Source: Bacteroidota bacterium | Lineage (GTDB): Bacteria > Bacteroidota > Bacteroidia > UKL13-3 | Assembly (NCBI GenBank): GCA_027488905.1 | Contig: JAIYAT010000039.1 | Location: forward strand, 103,908 to 167,907 | Direction of reading: 5' to 3' | Length of the DNA stretch: 64,000 nt | Shown here: positions 53,386 to 62,689 of the stretch, piece after piece | Layout: each line of letters begins with the position of its first letter | Position numbering within the stretch: the stretch's first letter is position 1 | Notes under the pieces: generated by a model | What the model saw: the letters and a program-made list of their open reading frames with translations, nothing else | Database searches by the model: none | Told to the model about the DNA's origin: nothing | Made by a program: the position numbers and the translations under genes

Positions 53386-54879
53386 ATGATAAAACCGAAT
53401 ATTATTAATTTGAGGTCAGTTTTTTACCTAATTATGGCTTTGTTTATCCTAAAGCCATTAGAAGGAAATACTCAAGCAATTGAGTGGGGAAGCCCTCAAA
53501 AGATTAAGAATAAAAATTTGTTTACACAGATTATAGGTGAAACCTCCAATGGTTTATATCTGCTAAGGTGTAAAAACAGCGATTTTAGTGCTGAAGTAAT
53601 TATTGAGAAGTATAAGAGTAATTTGAGTCAAGAATTAAGTATATCCCTTCCTTTAGCAGTTAATGGTTTAGTTGAACGTGTTTTATTGGTAAATAATGAA
53701 CTATTTGTTTTCATAAGCGCTAAGAATGTTTCCACTAATACAATTGATATTTTGGCTCAAAAAATGGATGAAAACTTGAAGAACGTTGGAGGACCTTCGG
53801 TGATTTGTAGTTTTCCAGTGGCAGGTTATTTGGAGCGCAGAAAAATTCAGGTAAAAACAAATGCTGCAAAAACTATGGTTGGTATTATGTTTTTAACAAA
53901 AGGGACAGAAGCAAATGAAAGTAAATTAAACTTATATGCTTACCAAGGTGCTACGCAACAGATTTTTGGAAGACAGTTTTCTTTGGAAAGTACACATAAG
54001 GAAGTTTTTTTAACTGCATTTGATATCGATAATGAAGGAAATGCTTATGTCCTTTTAGATTATCCGAAAACCGTTGAGAAAGGAAGTGTTGATTCAAGGG
54101 CCTTTTTTTTATATGCCTATTATCCTGATTTGGATAAAATGTTTGCTTATGAATTAGGCGGCCAAGACCAATTCATAGAAGAATTAGGGTTTACAGTAAA
54201 TAATTTTAACAAAACAATTGCAGTTTTTGGCTTTTACTCAGTGGCAGAAGGAAAGGATGTGAACGGTTATTTTTATAATAGGTACAGCATCATAACTAAA
54301 GAAACTTTATTGAGATTTCAATCCTTGGTTCAACCCGAAATATTGGAAAAATTATTGCCACCCAAATCTGAAAAGTTTCCCCAAGGCTTAGACAACTTTT
54401 ACATTCGAAAGATAATTCCACGCTCAGATGGGGGAATTATGGTTGCAGCAGAAAAATACACTAGAGTTGAACAACGCTACAATTATTACCTTAATAATAT
54501 GCCAATGGAAGGGGTTCGGGTAATTTTTAATTATGATGATGTTGTGCTTTGGTCTGTTAATTCAGATGGTTCGATTCATTTTACGGATGTGGTTAGAAAA
54601 AAGCAAAGTGCAGTAGGAGAAATTGGAAACGCTGGGGTTGCTATAATTCCAACTCAAGATTTTGTCCATATTTTGTATAATAGTGATTTGGATAGTGATG
54701 GGAATGTGATGCTACATTCAATAAACTATCAAGGTAGGGCCGAAGAAAAAGTTTTAATTAAAAATACAAGTTTTAACATTTCCTTGGTGCCTTCTGAGTT
54801 TAGACAAGTTTCTGCAAATTCTTTGGTTGCATCAACGATTCGTGATAAATTATTTACTTTGGTTCGAATTAAATTTTAG
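53386..54879 (+). CDS. Secreted protein of unknown function
   Basis: 497 residues with a signal peptide (SVFYLIMALFILKPLEGNTQA). No family recognised. The mature part is rich in short beta-strands with recurring SxD/N turns (AFDIDNEGNAYVLLDY, VNSDGSIHFTDVV, NSDLDSDGNVMLHSI), which suggests a beta-propeller. The membrane protein downstream starts two bases after its stop, and a YdcF-like protein follows. The three probably form an envelope operon. Confidence 0.65.
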   Translation: MIKPNIINLRSVFYLIMALFILKPLEGNTQAIEWGSPQKIKNKNLFTQIIGETSNGLYLLRCKNSDFSAEVIIEKYKSNLSQELSISLPLAVNGLVERVLLVNNELFVFISAKNVSTNTIDILAQKMDENLKNVGGPSVICSFPVAGYLERRKIQVKTNAAKTMVGIMFLTKGTEANESKLNLYAYQGATQQIFGRQFSLESTHKEVFLTAFDIDNEGNAYVLLDYPKTVEKGSVDSRAFFLYAYYPDLDKMFAYELGGQDQFIEELGFTVNNFNKTIAVFGFYSVAEGKDVNGYFYNRYSIITKETLLRFQSLVQPEILEKLLPPKSEKFPQGLDNFYIRKIIPRSDGGIMVAAEKYTRVEQRYNYYLNNMPMEGVRVIFNYDDVVLWSVNSDGSIHFTDVVRKKQSAVGEIGNAGVAIIPTQDFVHILYNSDLDSDGNVMLHSINYQGRAEEKVLIKNTSFNISLVPSEFRQVSANSLVASTIRDKLFTLVRIKF

Positions 54880-54881
54880 AC

Positions 54882-55871
54882 GTGCTCAATCTTTTTAGAA
54901 CCAATACTCTTAGTGCTTTAATTGCATTTTTAATCTTTTCAATATTGATTAGATTAACTGGATTTATTATTGACATTCCACTTTATATTCAGTCTCCAAC
55001 GCCTGCTGCTCAGTTTGTACTAAACTGGATGCACCAATATGCTCCTTTGGGCTGGCAAAGTGCACTTGTAGCTGCCTTGTTGGTTATTCTGCAAGCATTT
55101 TTTATTAATTTTATTTCTAATTCACAACAAGTTATTTTCAAGGACAGCGTTTTGCCAGGTTTGTTTTTTGTTTTGTTGAATAGCATTTATGCGCCACAAC
55201 AGCTTTTAACACCACAACTGATAGCTAATACTTTTCTTATTTTACTCGTTTTTAGACTTTGCTTCTTGTATGAATCTCCTAATCCTATTTTTCCTGTAAT
55301 TGATGCAGGTATTTTATTAGGTTTAGGATTATTGTTCGACCCAGATTTGATATTGTATTTACCTTTCATTTTGTTGAGTATTATTTACATGACCAAGTTT
55401 AATGTTAGGTATTTGCTAGTAGCTATTTTATCTATTGGAGTACCGCTATATTTTCTTGCTGCTTTTTTATATGTGAATGGAAATATCTCCAATCTTTTAG
55501 AGGCGCTGTATTACACCATAGATAAATCCTATTTTAAGTCTTTAGGAATAACATTGGAAAAGGGGTATATATGGTTTGTTATTTTGCCTATTCTTACCTT
55601 TTCGGCACTTCAAATTCAAACTAATTTTTTCAGAAATAAAGTTAAAACAAGAAGGCTTCAACTAATGATAATCATTATGGTTCCGTTTGGTTTCTTATCT
55701 TTGTTAGCTGGAGATTATGGGTTTGAGCTTGCTTTGCCATACCTATCCATTCCTTTAAGTTTTTTGATGGCCAACTATTTTGTTAGAACTTCTTGGAAAT
55801 GGATAAAGGAAATCTCTTTGTTTTTGATTTTAGCCGCGATAGTTTATTACCAATATTTAATGAAGAATTAA
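54882..55871 (+). CDS. Integral membrane protein (DUF6427-like)
   Basis: 329 residues with about nine membrane segments and almost no soluble part. The N-terminus (NLFRTNTLSALIAFLIFSIL) and FDPDLILYLPFILLSI resemble DUF6427 proteins of Bacteroidota, though I am only fairly sure. The start is GTG at 54882. Function unknown. Confidence 0.65.
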   Translation: MLNLFRTNTLSALIAFLIFSILIRLTGFIIDIPLYIQSPTPAAQFVLNWMHQYAPLGWQSALVAALLVILQAFFINFISNSQQVIFKDSVLPGLFFVLLNSIYAPQQLLTPQLIANTFLILLVFRLCFLYESPNPIFPVIDAGILLGLGLLFDPDLILYLPFILLSIIYMTKFNVRYLLVAILSIGVPLYFLAAFLYVNGNISNLLEALYYTIDKSYFKSLGITLEKGYIWFVILPILTFSALQIQTNFFRNKVKTRRLQLMIIIMVPFGFLSLLAGDYGFELALPYLSIPLSFLMANYFVRTSWKWIKEISLFLILAAIVYYQYLMKN

Positions 55872-55872
55872 T

Positions 55873-56637
55873 ATGTTCTATTTTTTATCAAAGGTGGCAT
55901 ATGCTTTAATCGCACCTTTATCAATCGTTATTATTTTTTTTCTACTTTATTTTATTACCAAGGTTAAGAGAAATTTATATTATGGTTTTGGATTATTAAT
56001 CTTTTTTACCAATCCATGGTTGGCTCAAACCGTTATTAAATTTTACGAGGTTCCACCTATTTCAATTGCTAAAGCAGAGCAATTTGAGGCCATTATTGTT
56101 CCAAGCGGGTTTGTCTCAAATTTTATGTTGAATGGAGTTGTTAGAGCAAATTTTAATGATGGAAATGATAGAATGTGCCAAGCAATAGATTTGTATAAAA
56201 GTGGTATTGCAAAAAAAATAATCTATACAGGCGGCGCTGATACAGTCTTTGGAGGGTTTGTTCCAGAATCTAAACTTGGAAAGGAGTTCATGGTAAAATG
56301 TGGCATACCTGATTCATGTGTAATTATTGAAACCCTCTCTATGAATACCCACCAAAACGCAAAGTATACTGCCAGCATGTTAGAAAATTTGGATAAAAAC
56401 TGGAAACAAAAAAGGTATGTTTTGGTAACTGCCGGATTCCACATGTTTAGAGCAAAGTTATGTTTTGAGAAGCAAGGATTTAATGTTGTTCCTTACAGTG
56501 CAGATATAAAAAGTTTACGTAGTAGGAATACGATATTAAATACCATTATTCCTAGCTATGGAGGGTTTCAATTGTGGACTTTCATGATGAAGGAATGGAT
56601 TGGTTTGGTAGTTTATAAGGTAAAGGGATATATTTAA
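55873..56637 (+). CDS. YdcF/SanA family protein (DUF218)
   Basis: 254 residues. Two N-terminal membrane segments (about 5-55) precede a DUF218 domain: EAIIVPSGFV, IIYTGGADTVFGG, ETLSMNTHQNAKY and VTAGFHMFRAKLCFEKQGF. The family (ElyC, SanA, YdcF) is linked to envelope polysaccharide control in E. coli. It starts one base after the membrane protein upstream, in the same operon. Confidence 0.85.
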   Translation: MFYFLSKVAYALIAPLSIVIIFFLLYFITKVKRNLYYGFGLLIFFTNPWLAQTVIKFYEVPPISIAKAEQFEAIIVPSGFVSNFMLNGVVRANFNDGNDRMCQAIDLYKSGIAKKIIYTGGADTVFGGFVPESKLGKEFMVKCGIPDSCVIIETLSMNTHQNAKYTASMLENLDKNWKQKRYVLVTAGFHMFRAKLCFEKQGFNVVPYSADIKSLRSRNTILNTIIPSYGGFQLWTFMMKEWIGLVVYKVKGYI

Positions 56638-56686
56638 AATTGGTTGGTTCAACACACATTTTAGTATTCTTTGTTAATTAGATATA

Positions 56687-59566
56687 ATGACTGAAGTAGT
56701 AGAAAAAAATAGCTTTTCTCAAGGTTTTGTAGGGGATAGTGGTGTAATAGAAATATTAGGAGCAAGGGAACACAACCTTAAGAATATTGATGTTATCATA
56801 CCAAGAAATAAACTCGTAACTATAACTGGTTTAAGCGGAAGTGGAAAGTCTTCTTTGGCTTTTGATACGCTTTTTGCCGAGGGTCAAAGGCGATACATGG
56901 AAAGCTTTTCTGCTTATGCCCGCCAGTTTATTGGTAACATGGAAAGGCCAAACGTTGACAAAATTAATGGGCTCTCGCCAGTGATTGCTATTGAGCAGAA
57001 AACTGTAAATAAAAATCCTCGTTCAACCGTTGGTACCATCACAGAAATATATGATTTCCTTCGTCTTCTATATGCTAGAGCCTCTGAAGCATTTAGTTAC
57101 GAAACAGGGGAAAAGATGGTAAGATTTTCTGAAGAACAAATTATTAGTTCTATTGTACAAAAATTTGAGAATAAGAAAATTTCAATATTGGCACCTTTGA
57201 TTAAAGGAAGGAAAGGGCATTACCGTGAATTATTTGAACAAGTTAGAAAGCAGGGTTACACCAAAATAAGACTAGATGGAGCATTGGTAGATATTAGCCC
57301 TAAAATGCAGGCTGATAGGTATAAAATTCATGATATTGAATTATTAATCGACAGAATTGAAACCACCAAAGGAGCCAAATTTAGAGTTTCGGAAAGCGTC
57401 AAAAGTGCGCTAAAAATGGGCAAGGGAACTTTACTTGTTTTAGATAATTCTACAAACGAGGTTTTTCATTACAGCAAGTTTCTTATGGACCCCAAAAGTG
57501 GTATTTCTTATGATGAACCACAACCCAATAGCTTTTCTTTTAATTCTCCGTATGGCGCTTGTCCTATCTGCGATGGCTTAGGGGTTAAAAGTATTATTGA
57601 TGAGAAAGCGATTATTCCTGATGCAAAATTAAGTATCAATAAGGGCGCTTTAACACCACTTGGGGAGGCTAGGGATAATTGGACTTTTTTGCAATTAAGG
57701 GAGTTAGGCAAAAGGCATAAGTTTTCTTTTGCTGACCCAATTGAGAAAATAAGTGAAGAAGCCTTAAAAATAATTCTTTATGGCTCTGATGAACCCATTG
57801 TCATTCCTTATCAATATAGCAGTGGATATACTCAAAATTATAATGCAACTTGGGAAGGATTAGTTCCGCTAATTACGCGTCATTATCATGAAAAAAGTTA
57901 TGATGCAATCTACAGATGGGCAGAAGAATTTATGGAGCTTCAACCCTGTCATTCCTGCCATGGTGTAAGATTAAAAAAGGAATCACTTTTTTATAAAATT
58001 GGCGATAAGAATATAGCAGAATTAGCCCAAATGGAAATCCATGCTTTAGGCGACTGGTTCGACGATGTTGAATCTAAAATGGATGAGAAGCAACTCATTA
58101 TTTCTGCTGAAATCTTAAAGGAAATAAGAAGTAGAATTCAGTTTTTGAGAAATGTGGGAATTGATTATTTAACTTTAAACTCCCCGTCTAAAACCCTTAG
58201 TGGGGGAGAGGCTCAACGCATTCGATTGGCTACTCAAATTGGTTCGCAGCTCACAGGTGTACTTTATATTTTGGATGAGCCAAGTATAGGATTGCACCAA
58301 AGAGATAATGTTAGGCTAATTAACTCGCTCAAATCTTTGCGAGACATTGGAAATAGTGTTATTGTGGTTGAACACGATAAAGATATGATGGAGGAAAGTG
58401 ATTTTATTTTAGATATTGGTTACGGAGCTGGTGTTCACGGCGGACATATTGCTGCGCAAGGAACTCTTCAAGACATCCTCTTGTCTAATTCCATTACTGC
58501 GCAATACTTAAATGGTTTGAAAAGCATTGAAATTCCAAAGCAACGCAGAAAAGGCAATGGCAAAGACCTAGTACTTAAAGGTGCAAATGGTAACAACCTC
58601 AAAAATGTAAATGTTACTTTCCCACTTGGTAAGCTGATTTGTGTAACAGGTGTAAGTGGTAGCGGTAAATCTTCACTAATAAATGAAACTTTGTACCCAA
58701 TTTTAAGACAACATTTCTACAACTCTCATCAGAAACCTTTAGTTTATAAAAGCATAAAAGGCCTTGAACACATTGATAAAGTTATAGAGATAGACCAAAG
58801 TCCGATTGGAAGAACGCCTAGGAGTAACCCTGCAACTTATGTTGAAGTTTTTAGTGACATCCGTAACTTGTTTGCCTCTTTACCTGAAGCTAAAATTAGA
58901 GGATATAAACCGGGTAGATTTTCATTTAATGTGAAAGGTGGCAGATGCGAAACCTGCCAAGGTGCTGGCATGAGAGCCATTGAAATGAATTTTCTTCCAG
59001 ACGTTTATGTTAAATGTGAAACTTGCAATGGCAAAAGATATAACCGTGAAACCTTAGAAGTAAGATACAAAGGAAAAAGTATTAATGACGTGCTTGATAT
59101 GCCTGTTGAAGAAGCTATCAACTATTTTGAACACACCCCACATATTCTAAGAAAAATAAGTGCACTCAGTGATGTAGGTTTAGGATACATTACTTTGGGT
59201 CAGCAAAGCACCACCTTAAGTGGAGGAGAAGCACAACGTGTTAAACTAGCAACCGAATTAAGTAAAAAGGACACTGGAAACACCTTTTATATTTTGGATG
59301 AACCAACTACTGGGCTTCATTTTGAAGACGTTAAAGTATTGTTAGGCGTGCTTCAAAAACTAACCGATAAGGGTAATACCATTTTAGTAATTGAACACAA
59401 TTTAGATATCATAAAAGTTGCTGATCACATCATTGATATTGGCCCAGAAGGCGGAAGACATGGTGGTGAGGTTATTGCCGTAGGAACCCCTGAAGAGCTA
59501 GTAAAATCAAAGGTTAGTCACACTGCGACATTTCTTGCCAAGGAGCTTAATTTAGGTCGCAATTAA
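56687..59566 (+). CDS. uvrA: Excinuclease ABC subunit A
   Basis: DNA damage recognition ATPase of nucleotide excision repair, 959 residues. The first Walker A is TGLSGSGKSSLAF (about 47-59) and the second TGVSGSGKSSLIN. Zinc modules are seen at CPICDGLGVK/CHSCHGVRLK and CETCQGAGM/CETCNGKRYN. Two signature motifs occur (TLSGGEAQRIRLATQI and LSGGEAQRVKLA). It contains no copy of the GGTTCAA word. Its last 20 bases overlap the end of a convergent VOC gene. Confidence 0.98.
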   Translation: MTEVVEKNSFSQGFVGDSGVIEILGAREHNLKNIDVIIPRNKLVTITGLSGSGKSSLAFDTLFAEGQRRYMESFSAYARQFIGNMERPNVDKINGLSPVIAIEQKTVNKNPRSTVGTITEIYDFLRLLYARASEAFSYETGEKMVRFSEEQIISSIVQKFENKKISILAPLIKGRKGHYRELFEQVRKQGYTKIRLDGALVDISPKMQADRYKIHDIELLIDRIETTKGAKFRVSESVKSALKMGKGTLLVLDNSTNEVFHYSKFLMDPKSGISYDEPQPNSFSFNSPYGACPICDGLGVKSIIDEKAIIPDAKLSINKGALTPLGEARDNWTFLQLRELGKRHKFSFADPIEKISEEALKIILYGSDEPIVIPYQYSSGYTQNYNATWEGLVPLITRHYHEKSYDAIYRWAEEFMELQPCHSCHGVRLKKESLFYKIGDKNIAELAQMEIHALGDWFDDVESKMDEKQLIISAEILKEIRSRIQFLRNVGIDYLTLNSPSKTLSGGEAQRIRLATQIGSQLTGVLYILDEPSIGLHQRDNVRLINSLKSLRDIGNSVIVVEHDKDMMEESDFILDIGYGAGVHGGHIAAQGTLQDILLSNSITAQYLNGLKSIEIPKQRRKGNGKDLVLKGANGNNLKNVNVTFPLGKLICVTGVSGSGKSSLINETLYPILRQHFYNSHQKPLVYKSIKGLEHIDKVIEIDQSPIGRTPRSNPATYVEVFSDIRNLFASLPEAKIRGYKPGRFSFNVKGGRCETCQGAGMRAIEMNFLPDVYVKCETCNGKRYNRETLEVRYKGKSINDVLDMPVEEAINYFEHTPHILRKISALSDVGLGYITLGQQSTTLSGGEAQRVKLATELSKKDTGNTFYILDEPTTGLHFEDVKVLLGVLQKLTDKGNTILVIEHNLDIIKVADHIIDIGPEGGRHGGEVIAVGTPEELVKSKVSHTATFLAKELNLGRN

Positions 59567-59942
59567 ATTGCCAATTGATGCCAAATTTATCTGTAAGTAA
59601 ACCAAATCTTGCTCCCCAAAAGGTGTCTTGAAGTGGCATTGTAATTTTGCCGCCTTCAGAAAGGTTTTTAAAAATATCATCCATGATAAAAACCTCCACA
59701 AAACTTAAATTCATTGTGCTATTATTTGCAACGTTTTTGTCGGGTTGATCCGAGCCTTGAATGCTATTGTTTTCAAAAATTAATTCAGCATGCATGAGCT
59801 TTTGCTCAAAACCTTCAGGAATCTCAATTGGAGCGCCTTCATAGCGATGGCGGGAAATAATTTCTCCACCAAAAACCTTTGCATAAAAATCGAACGCAGC
59901 CTCACATTGGCCATTAAAACTTAGATAAGGAGCTAGTTTCAT
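59547..59942 (-). CDS. VOC family protein (PhnB/glyoxalase-like)
   Basis: 131 residues. The fold signature is LSFNGQCEAAFDFYAKVFGGEI at the N-terminus and FWGARFGLLTDKFGINW at the C-terminus, as in PhnB-like members. Metal or substrate is not known; many such proteins have no tested activity. It overlaps the 3' end of convergent uvrA by 20 bases. Confidence 0.88.
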   Translation of the reverse strand: MKLAPYLSFNGQCEAAFDFYAKVFGGEIISRHRYEGAPIEIPEGFEQKLMHAELIFENNSIQGSDQPDKNVANNSTMNLSFVEVFIMDDIFKNLSEGGKITMPLQDTFWGARFGLLTDKFGINWQFNCDLN

Positions 59943-60009
59943 AATAATAGATTAAGCCCCAAAACTGCGAAAATGAGAGAATTCTAAAAATGAGTTAAAT
60001 CATACTAAC

Positions 60010-60744
60010 TCATGATAAAAGCGCCTGAACATTCTCCTTTTCTTCTACATGTGCAAATCGATACCCAATCCCTCTGGCACTTTGAATAAATTCTGGTTGC
60101 TTAGGGTCTTTTTCAAAGTATTTTCTTAAGGCAAGAATAAAGTTGTCTATTGTTCTAGTATTAGGAATTACCGTATAATCCCAAACCACCTTTAAAATGT
60201 GTTCACGACTTACCACTTGATTTTTATTTTCGATAAGTAAACGCATTAACAACAGCTCTTTTTTGGTGAGTTCAAAGTTTCCAGAAGCCCCATTTGCTTC
60301 ATGACTTTCAAAGTTTATCCAGTTAGATCCGAAATGAAATACTTTTGGAATGCGATTCTCTAAATTCTCTTTTATCTGTTTGCTACGCTCTAATAATTTA
60401 GTTACGCGTAGCATAAGTTCTTCTAATTCAAAAGGTTTGGTAAGGTAATCATCGGCTCCTTTTTTTAATCCAGCAATTCTATCTGCAGGGGTATTTTTGG
60501 CCGACAAGAAAAGTACAGGAATGTTTTGGTCATACATTCGTATGTTTTCACAAACCATTAAGCCGTCCATCTCTGGAAGCATAATGTCTAAAACAACCAG
60601 GTCAAACTTCTGTTCTCTAAAATGTCTAACAGCCTCTGTACCTGTTCCTGCTATTTGTACAGCATATCCTTCGAGTTCAAGATTTAACTTGATTGCATGC
60701 TGCAAATTTACCTCATCCTCCACTAGCAATATTCTATTTTGCAT
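60010..60744 (-). CDS. OmpR-family response regulator
   Basis: 244 residues from the ATG at 60744. The receiver domain has LLVEDE at the start, phospho-acceptor Asp53 in LVVLDIMLPEMDG, and the conserved Lys in YLTKPFELEE. A winged-helix DNA-binding domain follows (RTIDNFILALRKYF, ARGIGYRF). The start lies inside the 3' end of the kinase gene (11-base overlap), so it is the partner of that kinase. Confidence 0.95.
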   Translation of the reverse strand: MQNRILLVEDEVNLQHAIKLNLELEGYAVQIAGTGTEAVRHFREQKFDLVVLDIMLPEMDGLMVCENIRMYDQNIPVLFLSAKNTPADRIAGLKKGADDYLTKPFELEELMLRVTKLLERSKQIKENLENRIPKVFHFGSNWINFESHEANGASGNFELTKKELLLMRLLIENKNQVVSREHILKVVWDYTVIPNTRTIDNFILALRKYFEKDPKQPEFIQSARGIGYRFAHVEEKENVQALLS

Positions 60745-61843
60745 CCGACTTAAATTTAATTTCAAACCTAGTACCTTTTGGGTCACCCGAACTTAACATT
60801 ATTTTGGCTTTGTGCAGTTCTATTAGATGTCTTACTATGAATAACCCTAAACCAGTTCCTTTTGTTTTCCTAGTATTTTCATCGCCACTTCTATAGAACT
60901 TATTAAATAAAAGTTTTTTGTCATTTTCCGAAATTCCTGGACCATTGTCTGTTACAGATAATACGATTTCCCCGTTGTTTGATTGGAGTTTTACCCAAAT
61001 TTCTACTTGTGGGCCGCCATATTTTAAGGCATTTGTAAGCAAATTCCCCAATATCATTTCTATCGCACTTGGGTCTGTTTTTAAAATAATTTGCTCTTCA
61101 ATTGCTACGTGGAGTCGGCCTTCTAGGTTTCTAGGTCGAGAAAAATTTATAAGGTATTCTGAACATAATTCGCTCAAATTCACATTTTGATATTGCAATT
61201 GATACGCATTGCTATCAAGTTGTGCCGACAATAAAAGATTTTCAACCTGAGATTGCAGCCTATCCACCTCATCTAGCGAATTATTAATTATTTCTGCAGT
61301 TTGGGTTTCGTCTAATTTTCTTTTACGCATAGTTTCTAAATACAATCGAACCGCTGTTAAGGGCGTTTTTAATTCGTGCGTAATTGATAATAAAAAATTT
61401 GATTGTCGTTTCTTAAAACCTATCTCTTTTCTAAGGCTTCTATAGATTGTTAGAATGCCCCAAAATAACAAGAGCATCATCACTACACCTTCTAAGATGT
61501 ACATCCATACTTTCCTTTGGTAACTTTTTTCAATTTTTAAAAAGCTATCCCAACTGGGTTTTATCATAAAATTGCGCAGTGGGTCATATTTGTCTAAGAT
61601 GATTAACTCAAGTTGCGGATAATGCAAATTGAAATACTTTTTCATCGCTAAAGTATCATAATAGAGTTCCTCATCTGCTGCCCCTTGCAAGTCAAAAGTT
61701 GCCTTGTAGCTAAGGTTATTTAATTGTTCAAACTGCTGCTCATAAATTATTTTCGAACTCCTGTAATGAGCGTAAGTCCACCAACCAAAGGCAGCTAAAA
61801 TATAAATGCTTAAAAGGATGAAAATTATCCCTGCCCTATTCAA
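60734..61843 (-). CDS. Membrane sensor histidine kinase
   Basis: 369 residues. TM1 is about 5-24, a short periplasmic domain of about 85 residues follows, and TM2 is about 112-133. HisKA has SITHELKTPLTAVRL (His156). The ATPase domain has NLLTNALKYGG, DNGPGIS and GTGLGLFIVRHL. The start is TTG at 61843; the next Met is too far inside. It is followed by its response regulator and preceded by a PspC gene at 12 bases. The periplasmic part is short and without a known sensor domain. Confidence 0.92.
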   Translation of the reverse strand: MNRAGIIFILLSIYILAAFGWWTYAHYRSSKIIYEQQFEQLNNLSYKATFDLQGAADEELYYDTLAMKKYFNLHYPQLELIILDKYDPLRNFMIKPSWDSFLKIEKSYQRKVWMYILEGVVMMLLLFWGILTIYRSLRKEIGFKKRQSNFLLSITHELKTPLTAVRLYLETMRKRKLDETQTAEIINNSLDEVDRLQSQVENLLLSAQLDSNAYQLQYQNVNLSELCSEYLINFSRPRNLEGRLHVAIEEQIILKTDPSAIEMILGNLLTNALKYGGPQVEIWVKLQSNNGEIVLSVTDNGPGISENDKKLLFNKFYRSGDENTRKTKGTGLGLFIVRHLIELHKAKIMLSSGDPKGTRFEIKFKSDAK

Positions 61844-61855
61844 TTTAGTTTCTGA

Positions 61856-62074
61856 TTATAATTCCCAAATTGTTTTTCTACCAGGTCTTAGGTAATGTTT
61901 TAGGTTGAGCCAAAAAGCCATTACTAAATAGATTATAATTGGGGAACCCATGGTAATAAAAGAGGTATAAATAAAGTACAGGCGAATGGTCGAAGAAGAT
62001 ATTCCAAATCGCTCTCCAAGATAATTACAAACACCAAATGCATGCTTTTCTACAAAATACTTTAACTTATCCAT
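61856..62074 (-). CDS. PspC domain protein
   Basis: 72-residue membrane protein of the PspC family: cytosolic CNYLGERFGISSSTIRL, then one strongly hydrophobic segment (YFIYTSFITMGSPIIIYLVM). PspC proteins sense or respond to envelope stress. It lies just before the two-component genes and may feed them (inference from order). Confidence 0.87.
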   Translation of the reverse strand: MDKLKYFVEKHAFGVCNYLGERFGISSSTIRLYFIYTSFITMGSPIIIYLVMAFWLNLKHYLRPGRKTIWEL

Positions 62075-62104
62075 TTTCTTTTCTCTGCACCAATAATAAC
62101 ATTT

Positions 62105-62689
62105 TTATTTAATACTTTCTACACGCCAACCGTCTTTAATATGATTTTTTGGTTTATCAGAAAATAACAGGTTCATGCCAAAGTTTATGCCAATTCCCAC
62201 ACCTAAAGAGATAGCCAAATTCTTCCCGTTGCTATATTTCTTTTCTTCATTGAGGTTTTTTAACAATAAAACAGCGCTTAATCCTGCGCCTATTCCAATC
62301 ATGCTTTTTAAGAAATTTGCCCCTGCCGACCTACGTTTAAAGGATTCGATGTCTTTTAGTTTTATTTCTTTCCATGGGTTATTCATCCCCGCAAATGCAG
62401 AAGAAAAAACTGCATAGGGATGAATAATACCAACCAGAATAGAACTGTCGCCTACCTCTTGAAGGGTATGTTTAAAGTATTCGGTTTGACCCAAATATCC
62501 TTTATATTTTAGAATTAAATAATCACCTGTTTTAACCTGAATTACTTTACCAGTAAGGCTATCTACAAATTTTAATGAATTTTGAGCATAGGTGATTTGG
62601 TTCAAACCGAACCCCAAAAAAATTAGTAACCCAAATTGAATTTTTTGGGATAATTGAAAATATGAGAAACAAATAAACAGCTTAGACAT
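62105..62689 (-). CDS. Exported protein of unknown function
   Basis: 194 residues from the ATG at 62689; a TTG lies 15 bases upstream. A long signal-like N-terminus ends IFLGFGLNQITYAQ. The mature part has a short beta domain (GDYLILKYKGYLGQTEY) and glycine-rich hydrophobic stretches (KSMIGIGAGLSAVLLL, LAISLGVGIGINFGMNLLF) that may be membrane hairpins. The start overlaps the end of the DUF2851 gene by 67 bases in another frame, unusually long for this window. It contains a full GGTTTGAACC copy (reverse frame) at 62599-62608, in the signal peptide region. Confidence 0.6.
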   Translation of the reverse strand: MSKLFICFSYFQLSQKIQFGLLIFLGFGLNQITYAQNSLKFVDSLTGKVIQVKTGDYLILKYKGYLGQTEYFKHTLQEVGDSSILVGIIHPYAVFSSAFAGMNNPWKEIKLKDIESFKRRSAGANFLKSMIGIGAGLSAVLLLKNLNEEKKYSNGKNLAISLGVGIGINFGMNLLFSDKPKNHIKDGWRVESIK

